Program-made: the position numbers and the translations under genes | Part shown: piece after piece, positions 1 to 6,071 of the stretch | Position numbering within the stretch: position 1 is the stretch's first letter | Layout of the letters: each line of letters opens with the position of its first letter | Assembly (NCBI GenBank): GCA_019689775.1 | Contig: JADGGV010000210.1 | Span: 1 to 7,095, forward strand | DNA from: Gemmatimonadota bacterium | GTDB lineage: Bacteria > Gemmatimonadota > Gemmatimonadetes > Longimicrobiales > RSA9 | Length of the DNA: 7,095 nucleotides | Direction: 5' to 3' | The notes under the pieces: model-generated | The model's database searches: none | What the model was told of the DNA's origin: nothing | What the model saw: the letters and a program-made list of their open reading frames with translations, nothing else

Positions 1-855
1 GGATACCTGGTGATCGTCGGCGGCGGGCCGCGGCCGGCGTCGGTGATGGACCGGTTCGTGGCGCTGGCGGGCGGGCCGGGGCGGGCGCGGGTGGTCGTGA
101 TCCCGAACGCGAGCGGGGATGTCGAGACGCCGGATGGGCGGCGCGACGCCGCGGAGGCGGGGGACGACTTCGTCGCCGAGATGAGGAAGGCGGGCGTCGA
201 GGCGAGGAGCGTGCTGCTGACGCGGCGGGAGGCGGAGGACCCGGCGTCGGCGAAGCTGCTGGACGGCGCGACGGGCGTGTTCTTCACGGGCGGGCAGCAG
301 GACCGGCTGACGCGGACGCTGAAGGGGACGCCGGTCGAGGCGACGCTGCACGCGCTCTACGAGGGCGGCGCGGTGATCGCCGGGACGTCGGCCGGCGCGG
401 CGGTGATGAGCGAGCTGATGATCACCGGCGACGAGCGGCACCCGGGGGGCGTGGACCGGCCGGACTCGACGCTGAGCTACGTCACGATCGCGCGCGACAA
501 CATCGTCACGACGCCCGGCTTCGGCTTCGTGCGGAACGCGATCGTCGACCAGCACTTCGTGCGGCGGAAGCGGCTCAACCGGCTGCTCAGCCTCGTGCTC
601 GAGCACCCGACGCTCCTCGGCGTCGGCATTGACGAGTCGACGGCGGTCGAGGTGGAGCCGGATGGGCGCTGGACGGTGCTCGGCAACAGCGTCGCGGTCG
701 TGCTCGATGCGCGCAGTGCGCGGATCACGCCGCCGGGCACGGTGCTCGGGGCGACGCCGCTGCGGGTGTCGATTCTCCCGGCCGGGAGCGTCTTCGACCC
801 GCGGACCGGGGAGGCGACGCTGCCGTCCGGGACGGCGGAGACCTCGCGGCCGTGA
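1..855 (+). CDS. cphB: Cyanophycinase (peptidase S51), 5' end outside the window
   Basis: This family hydrolyses cyanophycin (multi-L-arginyl-poly-L-aspartate) to beta-Asp-Arg dipeptides; other S51 members are dipeptidases. The frame is open from base 1 and begins GYLVIVGGG, the first beta-strand of the family, so the true start lies a little upstream; the GTG at 10 would cut into that strand. Counting codons from base 1, I see GTSAG with nucleophile Ser130, FFTGGQQDRL with Gln100, DQHF with His185, and GIDEST with Glu212. The arginines after DQHF (189, 191, 194) keep the spacing I remember for the conserved substrate-binding arginines of Synechocystis CphB. The C-terminal beta-rich part is complete and the gene ends in TGA. 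No N-terminal signal can be judged because the 5' end is missing. No cyanophycin synthetase is visible here, so the substrate could be imported cyanophycin or another beta-aspartyl peptide. Family call is firm, substrate less so. Confidence 0.92.
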   Translation, partial: GYLVIVGGGPRPASVMDRFVALAGGPGRARVVVIPNASGDVETPDGRRDAAEAGDDFVAEMRKAGVEARSVLLTRREAEDPASAKLLDGATGVFFTGGQQDRLTRTLKGTPVEATLHALYEGGAVIAGTSAGAAVMSELMITGDERHPGGVDRPDSTLSYVTIARDNIVTTPGFGFVRNAIVDQHFVRRKRLNRLLSLVLEHPTLLGVGIDESTAVEVEPDGRWTVLGNSVAVVLDARSARITPPGTVLGATPLRVSILPAGSVFDPRTGEATLPSGTAETSRP

Positions 856-875
856 ACGAATTAACGGAATGTTGC

Positions 876-902
876 ACCACGGAGAGCACAGAGGGCACCG
901 AG
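876..902 (+). repeat. Left-end array: three tandem 9-mers NNCACNGAG
   Basis: Three adjacent 9-mers are present: ACCACGGAG, AGCACAGAG and GGCACCGAG. The invariant part of each unit is CAC, one variable base, then GAG. The array starts 20 bases after the cyanophycinase stop codon and faces a matching array at the other end of the element. Confidence 0.75.
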
Positions 903-1119
903 ACCGGCGCGGAGCCAGCTTGAGGTTTGATCGGGGCTGCGCCGGCTCCGACGCCGAGGAGTCCACAGGGGTTTTCGCCGGTGACCCGCGTTTCGCCGGT
1001 CCGACTCCAACGCCAGCGCGGGATTCGACAGAGCTTTCACCCGTGACGGGCATCTCACCGCTGCAACCTCAAGCCGGCTTCCGCCCCCGCCGCGCCACCC
1101 GGCCCTCTCTGCGCCCTTT

Positions 1120-1146
1120 CTCTGTGTCCCCAGTGATCTCTGTGGT
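1120..1146 (-). repeat. Right-end array: three tandem 9-mers NNCACNGAG, inverted
   Basis: Read on the minus strand from 1146 down to 1120, the units are ACCACAGAG, ATCACTGGG and GACACAGAG. The middle unit has one change (GGG for GAG). The array is inverted relative to the one at 876-902, so the two arrays form the outer arms of the palindrome. Confidence 0.7.
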
Positions 1147-1152
1147 TAATAT
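1147..1152 (+). promoter_or_regulatory. Possible -10 box (TAATAT) for the SRAP operon
   Basis: TAATAT is the most A/T-rich hexamer in the gap and lies 36 nt upstream of the SRAP start codon, a workable distance for a -10 element. No convincing -35 hexamer stands at the right distance. It lies inside the right arm of the palindromic element, so the element may supply the promoter. This is weak, based on position and composition only. Confidence 0.25.
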
Positions 1153-1177
1153 TCCCTCCCGTTGAACTCGCGGTCCC

Positions 1178-1182
1178 GGAGG
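1178..1182 (+). promoter_or_regulatory. Ribosome binding site fixing the SRAP start
   Basis: GGAGG stands 6 nt before the ATG at 1189. It favours this start over the in-frame TTG at 1162, which would put nine residues before the catalytic cysteine and block its function. The same spacing and nearly the same bases recur before the gene at 4332. Confidence 0.8.
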
Positions 1183-1188
1183 CAGCGC

Positions 1189-1938
1189 ATGTGCGGTCGC
1201 TTCACCGTCGCCGTCCCGCAGGCGGACCTGTTCGACGAGTTCGGGCTGACGGACGCGCCGTTCGACATCCGGCCGCGGTACAACGTCGCACCGATGCAGT
1301 TCTCGCCGGTGCTCCTCGCCGGGGAAGGCGACGCGCCGCGGCTCGCCTCGCTGCGCTGGGGGCTGGTGCCGTTCTGGGCGAAGGACCCGGGGATCGGCAA
1401 CCGCATGATCAACGCGCGGGCGGACACGCTCGCGGAGAAGCCGGCGTTCCGCTCCGCGTTCGAGCGGCGACGCTGCCTGGTGCTGGCCGACGGTTGGTAC
1501 GAGTGGCGCCGGGAGGGGTCGCGGAAGACGCCGACGTGGATCCACCTGCGCACGCGGCGCCCGTTCGCCATGGCCGGGATCTGGGAGCGCTGGGACCAGG
1601 GCGAGGAGCCGCTGCTCACGTTCTCGATCGTGACGACGGACGCGGCGCCGGCGATCCGGCACATCCACGACCGCATGCCGGTGCTGCTTCCGCGCGGCGC
1701 CCGCGAGCGCTGGCTCGACCCGGCGACGTCGCCGGACGAGCTGCGCGCGCTCCTCGCCCCGTACGCCGGCGACGACCTGGAGGCGTGGGCCGTCTCCACG
1801 CTCGTCAACTCGCCGCGCAACGACGTCGAGGACTGCATCCTTCCCATTGACGACGGAGCGGGTGTGGGGGAGAGCGGGGGCGCGGCCTCCCCCACGCCCC
1901 CGCTCCCCCACTCGGACATCCAGGGGTCGCTGCTATGA
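1189..1938 (+). CDS. SRAP-domain abasic-site processing protein (YedK/HMCES family)
   Basis: Proteins of this family bind abasic sites in single-stranded DNA and form a stable thiazolidine crosslink through Cys2, exposed once Met1 is removed, which shields the lesion. The protein has 249 residues and starts MCGRFTV. The active-site residues fall at exactly the E. coli YedK numbers as I recall them: Cys2, Asn75 (in MINARADT), Glu105 (in DGWYEW) and His160 (in HIHDRMPV). Other family signatures are YNVAP, LRWGLVPFWAKD and GIWERW. YedK has about 222 residues; the extra 25 or so here form a Gly/Pro-rich tail encoded by a hairpin-forming repeat. The stop overlaps the next start as ATGA, so it is probably co-transcribed with the gamma-glutamyltransferase gene. 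No LexA-type operator is recognisable upstream. The family call is very secure. A protease role for the family was once proposed, hence the name SOS response-associated peptidase. Confidence 0.96.
   Translation: MCGRFTVAVPQADLFDEFGLTDAPFDIRPRYNVAPMQFSPVLLAGEGDAPRLASLRWGLVPFWAKDPGIGNRMINARADTLAEKPAFRSAFERRRCLVLADGWYEWRREGSRKTPTWIHLRTRRPFAMAGIWERWDQGEEPLLTFSIVTTDAAPAIRHIHDRMPVLLPRGARERWLDPATSPDELRALLAPYAGDDLEAWAVSTLVNSPRNDVEDCILPIDDGAGVGESGGAASPTPPLPHSDIQGSLL
1864..1911. repeat. G/C-tract inverted repeat inside the SRAP 3' end
   Basis: The left arm, 1864-1882 (GTGGGGGAGAGCGGGGGCG), pairs with 1895-1911, whose complement is GTGGGGGAGCGGGGGCG. The only difference is a 2-nt bulge, and the loop is 12 nt. 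It encodes most of the low-complexity C-terminal tail of SRAP and ends 23 nt before the next start codon. It resembles a REP-type palindrome that has moved into, or been read through by, the gene end. It could form a very stable mRNA stem that attenuates or stabilises the transcript before the gamma-glutamyltransferase gene. Confidence 0.7.
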
Positions 1939-3605
1939 GGATCCACCCGTTCGCCGCGAGCATCGTGATGGCGCTCACCCTCGCTGCGCCGCTGGCGGCG
2001 CAGCGCCGGACCGATGTAGCCGGGATGCACGCGGCGGTCACCTCCGACCACCCGTTGGCGACGGCCGCCGGCGCGGCCGTGCTGCGCCGCGGCGGCAACG
2101 CCGTGGACGCGGCGGTGACCATGGCCGCGGTGCTCGCGGTCGTGCGGCCGCACATGAACGGCGTGGGCGGCGACGCGTTCATCCTCGTGCGCGACGCGAA
2201 GAGCGGGAAGGTGTTCGCACTGAACGGCAGCGGTCGCGCGGGCAGCCGGGCGACGCCGGAGTTCTTCGCGTCGCGCGGGCTGAAGAAGATCCCGTCGACC
2301 GGGATCCTGTCGGTGAGCGTGCCGGGCGCGGTGCGCGCCTGGGCGGACGTGCTCGAGCGCTTCGGCACGATCTCGCTCGCCGAGGCGCTGGCGCCGGCGA
2401 TCCGCTACGCGGAGGAAGGCTTCCCGGTCACGCAGAAGCTCGCGGCCGACATCGCGGCGGAGCGCCGGAAGGTGGAGAAGGACTCCGCGCTCGCGGCGGT
2501 CTTCCTCCCCGGCGGCGAGGTGCCGAAGCCGGGCACGATCCTGCGGCAGCCGGAGCTGGCGGCGACGCTGAAGGCGATCGCGGCGGGCGGCGCCGACGTC
2601 GTCTACAAGGGAGACGTCGCGCGGAAGATCGCGGCGTTCATGGAGCAGGAGGGCGGGCTGCTCACCGCCGCGGACCTGGCCAGGCACACGTCGACGTGGA
2701 CGGAGCCGATCGGCATCGATTACGCCGGCCACCGCATCCTCGAGTTCCCGCCGAACTCGCAGGGCGCGACGCTGCTCGAGGAGCTGAACATCGCCGAGAA
2801 CTTCGACCTGAGGGCGCTCGGCTGGAACACGGCGCCGTACATCCACACGCTGGTCGCGATCAAGGGCAAGGCGTTCGCGGACCGCGACCGCTACATCGCC
2901 GACCCGGCGTTCGCGACGGTGCCCGTCGAGCTGATGCTGTCGAAGGAGCACGCCCGGGAGCTGGCGGCGCAGATCAAGCAGCAGGCGACGTCGGACGACG
3001 CCGGCGGCGCGGGAGCGGCGTCGTCGCCTGACGGCGACGGCGGCGGCGACACCGTCTACCTCTCGGCCGTCGACGAGCAGGGGAACGCGGTGTCGTGGAT
3101 CCAGTCGCTGTTCGCGTCGTTCGGCAGTGGGCGGATGGTGCCGGGGACGGGGATCGTGCTCCAGAACCGCGGCTCGCTCTACTCGCTCGACCCGCATCAC
3201 CCGAACGTCGTGGCGCCGGGGAAGCGGCCGTACCACACGCTGATGCCGGGGATGGCGCTGCGGCCGGACGGCGAGCTGGCGTTCACGTTCGGCACGCCGG
3301 GCGGCGACGGGCAGCCACAGACGCTGCTCCAGGTGCTGTCGAACTTCCTCGTCTTCGGGATGATGCCGCAGGCGGCGATCGAGGCGCCGCGCTGGCGCGC
3401 GTACGAGGACGGGCGGCTGGGCGTGGAGCCCGGCATCCCGGCGGACGTGCGCGAGCGGCTTCAGGCGCTCGGCCACCGGGTGTTCGTGCAGGACGGCGCC
3501 GCGGCCGATTTCGGCGGCGCGCAGATGATCTGGGTGCCCGCCGGGACGCACGCCCGGATCACGGGCGCGGACGCGCGCCGGGAAGCCTACGGCATCGCCT
3601 GGTAG
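1935..3605 (+). CDS. ggt: Secreted gamma-glutamyltransferase (peptidase T3)
   Basis: This enzyme cleaves or transfers gamma-glutamyl groups, for example from glutathione, and matures by self-cleavage into two subunits. The 556-residue precursor has a signal peptide (residues 1 to about 22, ending LAAPLAAQ), so it should act in the periplasm or outside the cell. Large-subunit landmarks are the AVTSDHPLAT start, RRGGNAVDAA, NGVGGDAF and GSGR with Arg101, probably the substrate carboxylate ligand. A Gly/Asp/Ser-rich linker (about 349-371) precedes GGDTVYLSAVD, which places the nucleophile at Thr373 and the cleavage after Asp372. The small subunit shows FGSG, LQNRGSLYSLDP, PGKRPYHTLMP and TPGGDGQPQ, with the oxyanion-hole Gly456-Gly457. 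The DTVY and LQNRG wording is closer to the YwrD-like branch than to E. coli Ggt, so glutathione may not be its main substrate. A modest AGGGG lies 8 nt before the ATG, and translation is probably coupled to SRAP. The gene appears intact. Confidence 0.95.
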   Translation: MRIHPFAASIVMALTLAAPLAAQRRTDVAGMHAAVTSDHPLATAAGAAVLRRGGNAVDAAVTMAAVLAVVRPHMNGVGGDAFILVRDAKSGKVFALNGSGRAGSRATPEFFASRGLKKIPSTGILSVSVPGAVRAWADVLERFGTISLAEALAPAIRYAEEGFPVTQKLAADIAAERRKVEKDSALAAVFLPGGEVPKPGTILRQPELAATLKAIAAGGADVVYKGDVARKIAAFMEQEGGLLTAADLARHTSTWTEPIGIDYAGHRILEFPPNSQGATLLEELNIAENFDLRALGWNTAPYIHTLVAIKGKAFADRDRYIADPAFATVPVELMLSKEHARELAAQIKQQATSDDAGGAGAASSPDGDGGGDTVYLSAVDEQGNAVSWIQSLFASFGSGRMVPGTGIVLQNRGSLYSLDPHHPNVVAPGKRPYHTLMPGMALRPDGELAFTFGTPGGDGQPQTLLQVLSNFLVFGMMPQAAIEAPRWRAYEDGRLGVEPGIPADVRERLQALGHRVFVQDGAAADFGGAQMIWVPAGTHARITGADARREAYGIAW

Positions 3606-3628
3606 CCGGCGCGAGCGACGGGGGCGGG

Positions 3629-4285
3629 GTGCCGGGGCTGGCCGCCGCGGACTGGCAGTTCTTCGTCGTCGCGTTCACGTCGCTGCTCGCGATCGTGAAC
3701 CCGCTGTCGGCGGCGCCGCTGTACGTGGCGCTGACCGCGGGGTACGCGCGCGGCCAGCGGGCGGCGACGCTGCGCCGCGCGATCGTCACGGGCGTCGTCG
3801 TGCTCGTCGCGTTCGCGGCGCTGGGCACCTACATCCTGCGCTTCTTCGGGATCACGACGCACGCGTTCCAGATCGCGGGCGGGATCATCTTCTTCGGCAT
3901 CGGCTGGGACATGCTCCAGGCGCGCCGCTCGCGCGGGAAGGCGACGGAGGAGGAGGAGCGCGAGGGGAGCGAGAAGGAGGACGTCGGCATCATCCCGCTG
4001 GGGCTGCCCTCGCTCGCGGGGCCGGGCTCGATCACGACGGTGATCGCGCTGATGGGGCAGACGGACGAGCACTGGGTGCGCGCCGCGCTGGTCTACGCCG
4101 CGATCGTGCTCGTGATGCTCGCGAGCTGGGGCGTGCTCGCGGCGGCGCCGGCGCTGCTGCGTCGCCTCGGCCGCACCGGCCTGAACGTCTTCACGCGCAT
4201 CATGGGGCTGCTGGTGATGGTGATCGGCGCGCAGTTCGTGATCAACGGCATCACCGTGGTGGCGCGCAACATCCTGCGGCCGTGA
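3629..4285 (+). CDS. MarC-family integral membrane protein
   Basis: This is an inner-membrane protein of the MarC/UPF0056 family, whose substrate is not established; the early link with multiple antibiotic resistance was not upheld. The frame is open further upstream, but that part lies antisense-free inside the gamma-glutamyltransferase gene and looks like a shadow. I chose GTG at 3629, preceded by a G-rich stretch, which gives 218 residues, the usual family length. Six hydrophobic segments lie at about 11-35, 51-73, 79-96, 119-142, 152-173 and 190-212. Family marks are NPLSAAPLY in segment 1, GGIIFFGIGWDML in segment 3, LPSLAGPGSI at the start of segment 4 and FTRIMGLL before segment 6. A strongly charged loop (99-118, rich in Glu, Lys and Arg) separates the two halves, as is usual. 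It follows the previous stop by 23 nt, which suggests one operon. Confidence 0.9.
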   Translation: MPGLAAADWQFFVVAFTSLLAIVNPLSAAPLYVALTAGYARGQRAATLRRAIVTGVVVLVAFAALGTYILRFFGITTHAFQIAGGIIFFGIGWDMLQARRSRGKATEEEEREGSEKEDVGIIPLGLPSLAGPGSITTVIALMGQTDEHWVRAALVYAAIVLVMLASWGVLAAAPALLRRLGRTGLNVFTRIMGLLVMVIGAQFVINGITVVARNILRP

Positions 4286-4298
4286 GGCACTCCGCACC

Positions 4299-4313
4299 GC
4301 CGGCTGGGCCGGC
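4299..4313 (+). other. Small GC hairpin between the MarC gene and the next gene
   Basis: GCCGGC, TGG, GCCGGC forms a perfect 6-bp stem with a 3-nt loop, 14 nt after the MarC stop codon and followed by CTTCCCC. It may be a weak terminator or an mRNA-end stabiliser. With no T-run and a 46-nt gap to the next start, read-through is likely. Confidence 0.35.
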
Positions 4314-4331
4314 CTTCCCCGGAGGCGTCGC

Positions 4332-4712
4332 ATGAACGTGTCGCACCTGACCGCACCGTACGGAACGCTCTCGCTCGCGGAGCGCGCGGCGGCGTTGGCG
4401 GCCGCGCGCGCGGCGGGCCGGGACGCGGTGGCCGGCCCCGTCGATCCCGCCGACATGCAGGCGCCGAAGCCGCTCGAGTACTACGCGCACGTCGTCGGCC
4501 CGCTGCTGGAGCGCGGGCTCGTCTCCGACCGCAGCGCCGCCGGCTGGCGGCTCCGCTGCCTGGACCACCGCGCGCTCGAGGACCCGCGCGTGCAGGCGTT
4601 CCTCTTCGGCTGGCACGAGCACGCGATCGAGATCCTGACCGAGGCGTCCGGGCAGGCGGAGCGGGATTGGGAGGCGGAGGTGCGGCGGCTGCTGGACCAG
4701 GCCGGGGACTGA
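4332..4712 (+). CDS. Conserved-looking hypothetical protein, 126 residues
   Basis: I do not recognise the family. The gene is well supported: GGAGG at 4321-4325 lies 6 nt before ATG, the pattern seen at the SRAP gene, codon use matches its neighbours, and a stem-loop follows the stop. The product has no signal peptide or membrane segment and should be cytoplasmic. An Ala-rich helix (about 14-33) is followed by a Pro/Asp turn, a helix beginning PLEYYAHVVGPLLERG (47-62), a short basic stretch with the only cysteine (Cys76), an aromatic segment with WHEH at 94-97, and a charged C-terminal helix (104-123). The shape is that of a small helical bundle. HEH might look like a metal motif, but there is no further support. 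It may share the upstream operon's transcript. Confidence 0.75.
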   Translation: MNVSHLTAPYGTLSLAERAAALAAARAAGRDAVAGPVDPADMQAPKPLEYYAHVVGPLLERGLVSDRSAAGWRLRCLDHRALEDPRVQAFLFGWHEHAIEILTEASGQAERDWEAEVRRLLDQAGD

Positions 4713-4732
4713 GCGCGGCGGCGCAGGAGAAC

Positions 4733-4766
4733 GAGGGGCCGTCCCGGGCGTCCGGGGCGGCCCCTC
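4733..4766. terminator. Stem-loop between convergent genes, probable two-way terminator
   Basis: The arms 4733-4747 and 4752-4766 pair over 15 bp (14 Watson-Crick plus one G-T) around a 4-nt loop. The structure sits 21 nt after the stop of the plus-strand gene and 25 nt before the stop of the minus-strand lipoprotein gene. Neither side has a T-run, which is common in very GC-rich genomes. The position is the strongest argument. Confidence 0.7.
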
Positions 4767-4790
4767 TCGTGCGCTCTCAGCCGCTCACCC

Positions 4791-5762
4791 TCACGTGTGC
4801 GCCTTGCAGGTCACGGCGCTCACCGCGTAGTTCGCGCTCGCGGTCTGGCCGTCGGTCACGGCCACGCTCGCCGGCGTCGCCGCGGCGGTGAACAGCAGGC
4901 TGTCGCCGTTCGCCAGGCCGACGTTCTCGGCGCCGAGCGTGTACGTCCCCGCCGGCACGTTCGCGATCCTGAAGGTGCCCGAATCCGTCGTCACGCCGGC
5001 GAAGACGACGGTGTCGGCGGTCGCCGTCGGGACGAACTTGGCGAGGAGATCGCTCTGCGCCAGCGTATCGCCGCCGCAGAGGAAGGGGACCGTGTCATTC
5101 GGGAGCGTGACGGTGCCCGCGATCGCACCGGGCCCGGCCTCGCCGCCGGAGCGGACCGCCCCGTGCAGCACCGGCGTCACGATCCACTTCCCGGACTTGC
5201 CGGCCTCGTGCAGGAAGCTGTGCTTCGTGTCGAAGTCGACGAGCAGCGTGCTGTTGCCGTCACCGATGGTCACGCCGTCGGGGATGTTCACCTTGAAGCC
5301 GCTCTGGCACTGGCTCGTGAGCTTCAGCTCGGAGCCCGGCGTGGCCGTCACGCCGTCCGGCAGACCGGCGCCGGGCGTGGCCACGACCATGCCGTCGGTC
5401 GTACGGATGTACATGTCGCAGACGACGACCTTGACCTGGCGGTACGTCCCCGGCGGGACCGTGTCGCTGACGAGATCGGTCGTCGCGCCGCCGGCGAGGC
5501 TGAGCAGGTCGATCCAGTCGGTGGACGTCGGCGTCAGCTCGATGCGACCGGTCGTGGAGTCCTGCCCCTCCGCCGGCTCCAGCACGATCTTGTTGATCTT
5601 CACCCACACCTCGGCGAGGTCGCCGGGCGCGTCGGTCAGCTTGACGGTCAGCCGCCCTTTGTTGCCGCCGGGATTCGTGACGTCGACCGTGGTGTCGCAC
5701 GCCGCGAGCGCAAGCGCGCCGAGGACGATGGCGAGTGAGGTCCTGCCGAATCGTGCGAGCAT
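4791..5762 (-). CDS. DUF4382 lipoprotein with carboxypeptidase-regulatory-like C-terminal domain
   Basis: This is a 323-residue envelope lipoprotein of unknown role. The start was chosen at the second of two adjacent ATGs, 4 nt after GGAGG; the open frame continues upstream but without a start signal. Residues 1-21 are a lipoprotein signal with lipobox LAAC, so Cys22 should be acylated. Asp23 follows it, a residue that in enterobacteria retains lipoproteins in the inner membrane, though that rule may not hold here. After a short linker, GRLTVKLTDAPGDL (36-49) opens the DUF4382 domain, which runs to about WIVTPVLHGAV near 205. A second beta-rich domain starts at AIAGTV (213-218) and contains GTFRIANVPAGTYTLGAENVG, typical of carboxypeptidase regulatory-like or prealbumin-like folds. 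Four cysteines besides Cys22 could form disulphides; one is 4 residues from the C-terminus. It stands alone on the minus strand. The fold suggests surface carbohydrate or protein binding, but that is inference. Confidence 0.88.
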   Translation of the reverse strand: MLARFGRTSLAIVLGALALAACDTTVDVTNPGGNKGRLTVKLTDAPGDLAEVWVKINKIVLEPAEGQDSTTGRIELTPTSTDWIDLLSLAGGATTDLVSDTVPPGTYRQVKVVVCDMYIRTTDGMVVATPGAGLPDGVTATPGSELKLTSQCQSGFKVNIPDGVTIGDGNSTLLVDFDTKHSFLHEAGKSGKWIVTPVLHGAVRSGGEAGPGAIAGTVTLPNDTVPFLCGGDTLAQSDLLAKFVPTATADTVVFAGVTTDSGTFRIANVPAGTYTLGAENVGLANGDSLLFTAAATPASVAVTDGQTASANYAVSAVTCKAHT

Positions 5763-6071
5763 CATCCCTCCGCGAATCCGGATCGTGTGTGCCGGTAGGC
5801 CGGCCCGGGGGCGTGCCGCCCGACGCCGCGCCTCCCCGGCTGCGGCGAGCCACACCCCCTCCGACCGCCGACGGCGGGGCCCGTTCGGCCCCCCGCCCGG
5901 CTTCTGACGACGAGCGCCGCACCGGGCACTCCGTGAAGGAGAGACGAGCCGCCCGCCGGGAGGTCACATGCGCGGGGTGCGGCTCGAGCGGGCCTCCCGG
6001 CCACGCTCCCCACCGTCAGCGGCGGCGACGTCGCGGTCGAGGTGGTGGAGAGGCCGGGTTTCGTGGGGGAG
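5763..6071. other. 309-nt gap without a convincing gene; contains several inverted repeats
   Basis: The gap lies between the SprT-like gene and the lipoprotein gene, both on the minus strand, so it should hold the end of the first transcript and the promoter of the second. I see no protein with believable composition on either strand. Visible structures are a GC hairpin at 5873-5897 and two 8-bp inverted pairs, 5945-5952 with 5979-5986 and 5956-5963 with 5993-6000, which cross each other and so could not form as simple nested stems. No clear -10/-35 pair for the lipoprotein gene stands out. Confidence 0.6.
5767..5771 (-). promoter_or_regulatory. Ribosome binding site deciding the lipoprotein start
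   Basis: On the minus strand GGAGG is followed by G, ATG, ATG. The first ATG (5763-5765) would leave a spacer of only 1 nt and the second (5760-5762) one of 4 nt, so the second is preferred. The signal peptide is the same apart from one Met. Confidence 0.7.

Larger units (their letters stand above)
863..1155. repeat. Palindromic intergenic element with 9-mer-repeat ends (MITE/REP-like)
   Basis: The gap between the cyanophycinase and SRAP genes is one large imperfect inverted repeat. The outer arms are 866-884 and the complement of 1138-1155; both read GGAAT, then ACCAC(G/A)GAG. The inner arms, 906-927 and the complement of 1065-1086, share an exact 10-mer, GCTTGAGGTT, and match at about 19 of 22 positions with one indel. 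A third nested pair is GGAGTC (958-963) with GACTCC (1003-1008). The core also holds a direct repeat of TTTCGCCGGT at 973-982 and 991-1000. No gene with plausible protein features is present; open frames across it are low-complexity. From memory, intergenic stretches rich in CACGGAG/CACAGAG occur in many soil-lineage genomes and are often mis-annotated as small proteins. No transposase or clear target-site duplication is visible. It could be a non-autonomous mobile element, a structured RNA, or a protein-binding palindrome. Confidence 0.7.

Noticed and set aside
629..1165. Plus-strand frame across the cyanophycinase 3' end and the palindromic element
   Set aside because: Arg/Ser-rich shadow; the part in the gap (GEHRGHRDRRGAS) is translated repeat, a frequent false gene call.
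1162..1188. Upstream TTG start for the SRAP gene
   Set aside because: It would bury the catalytic cysteine, which must follow the initiator Met, and it ignores the GGAGG at 1178.
1069..1911. 280-codon minus-strand frame running from SRAP into the palindromic element
   Set aside because: Arg-rich shadow of the SRAP gene; its C-terminal part simply translates the 9-mer repeat.
1847..3031. 394-codon plus-strand frame inside the transferase gene
   Set aside because: Low-complexity Gly/Arg/Ala shadow in another frame of a gene with clear motifs.
1146..3551. 801-codon open frame on the minus strand
   Set aside because: It lies antisense to the SRAP and transferase genes, both of which have all family motifs. 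Its composition is dominated by Arg, His and Val as expected for an antisense GC-rich frame.
3095..3628. N-terminal extension of the MarC frame into the transferase gene
   Set aside because: The extension is Arg/Ala-rich without structure and overlaps the catalytic small subunit; the family length fits the GTG at 3629.
3587..4456. 289-codon minus-strand frame opposite MarC
   Set aside because: Composition of an antisense shadow (Arg/His/Asp-rich); the plus strand encodes six clear membrane segments.
4797..5907. Two long plus-strand frames opposite the lipoprotein gene
   Set aside because: The minus strand has a ribosome site, lipobox and known domain; the plus-strand products have no recognisable features.
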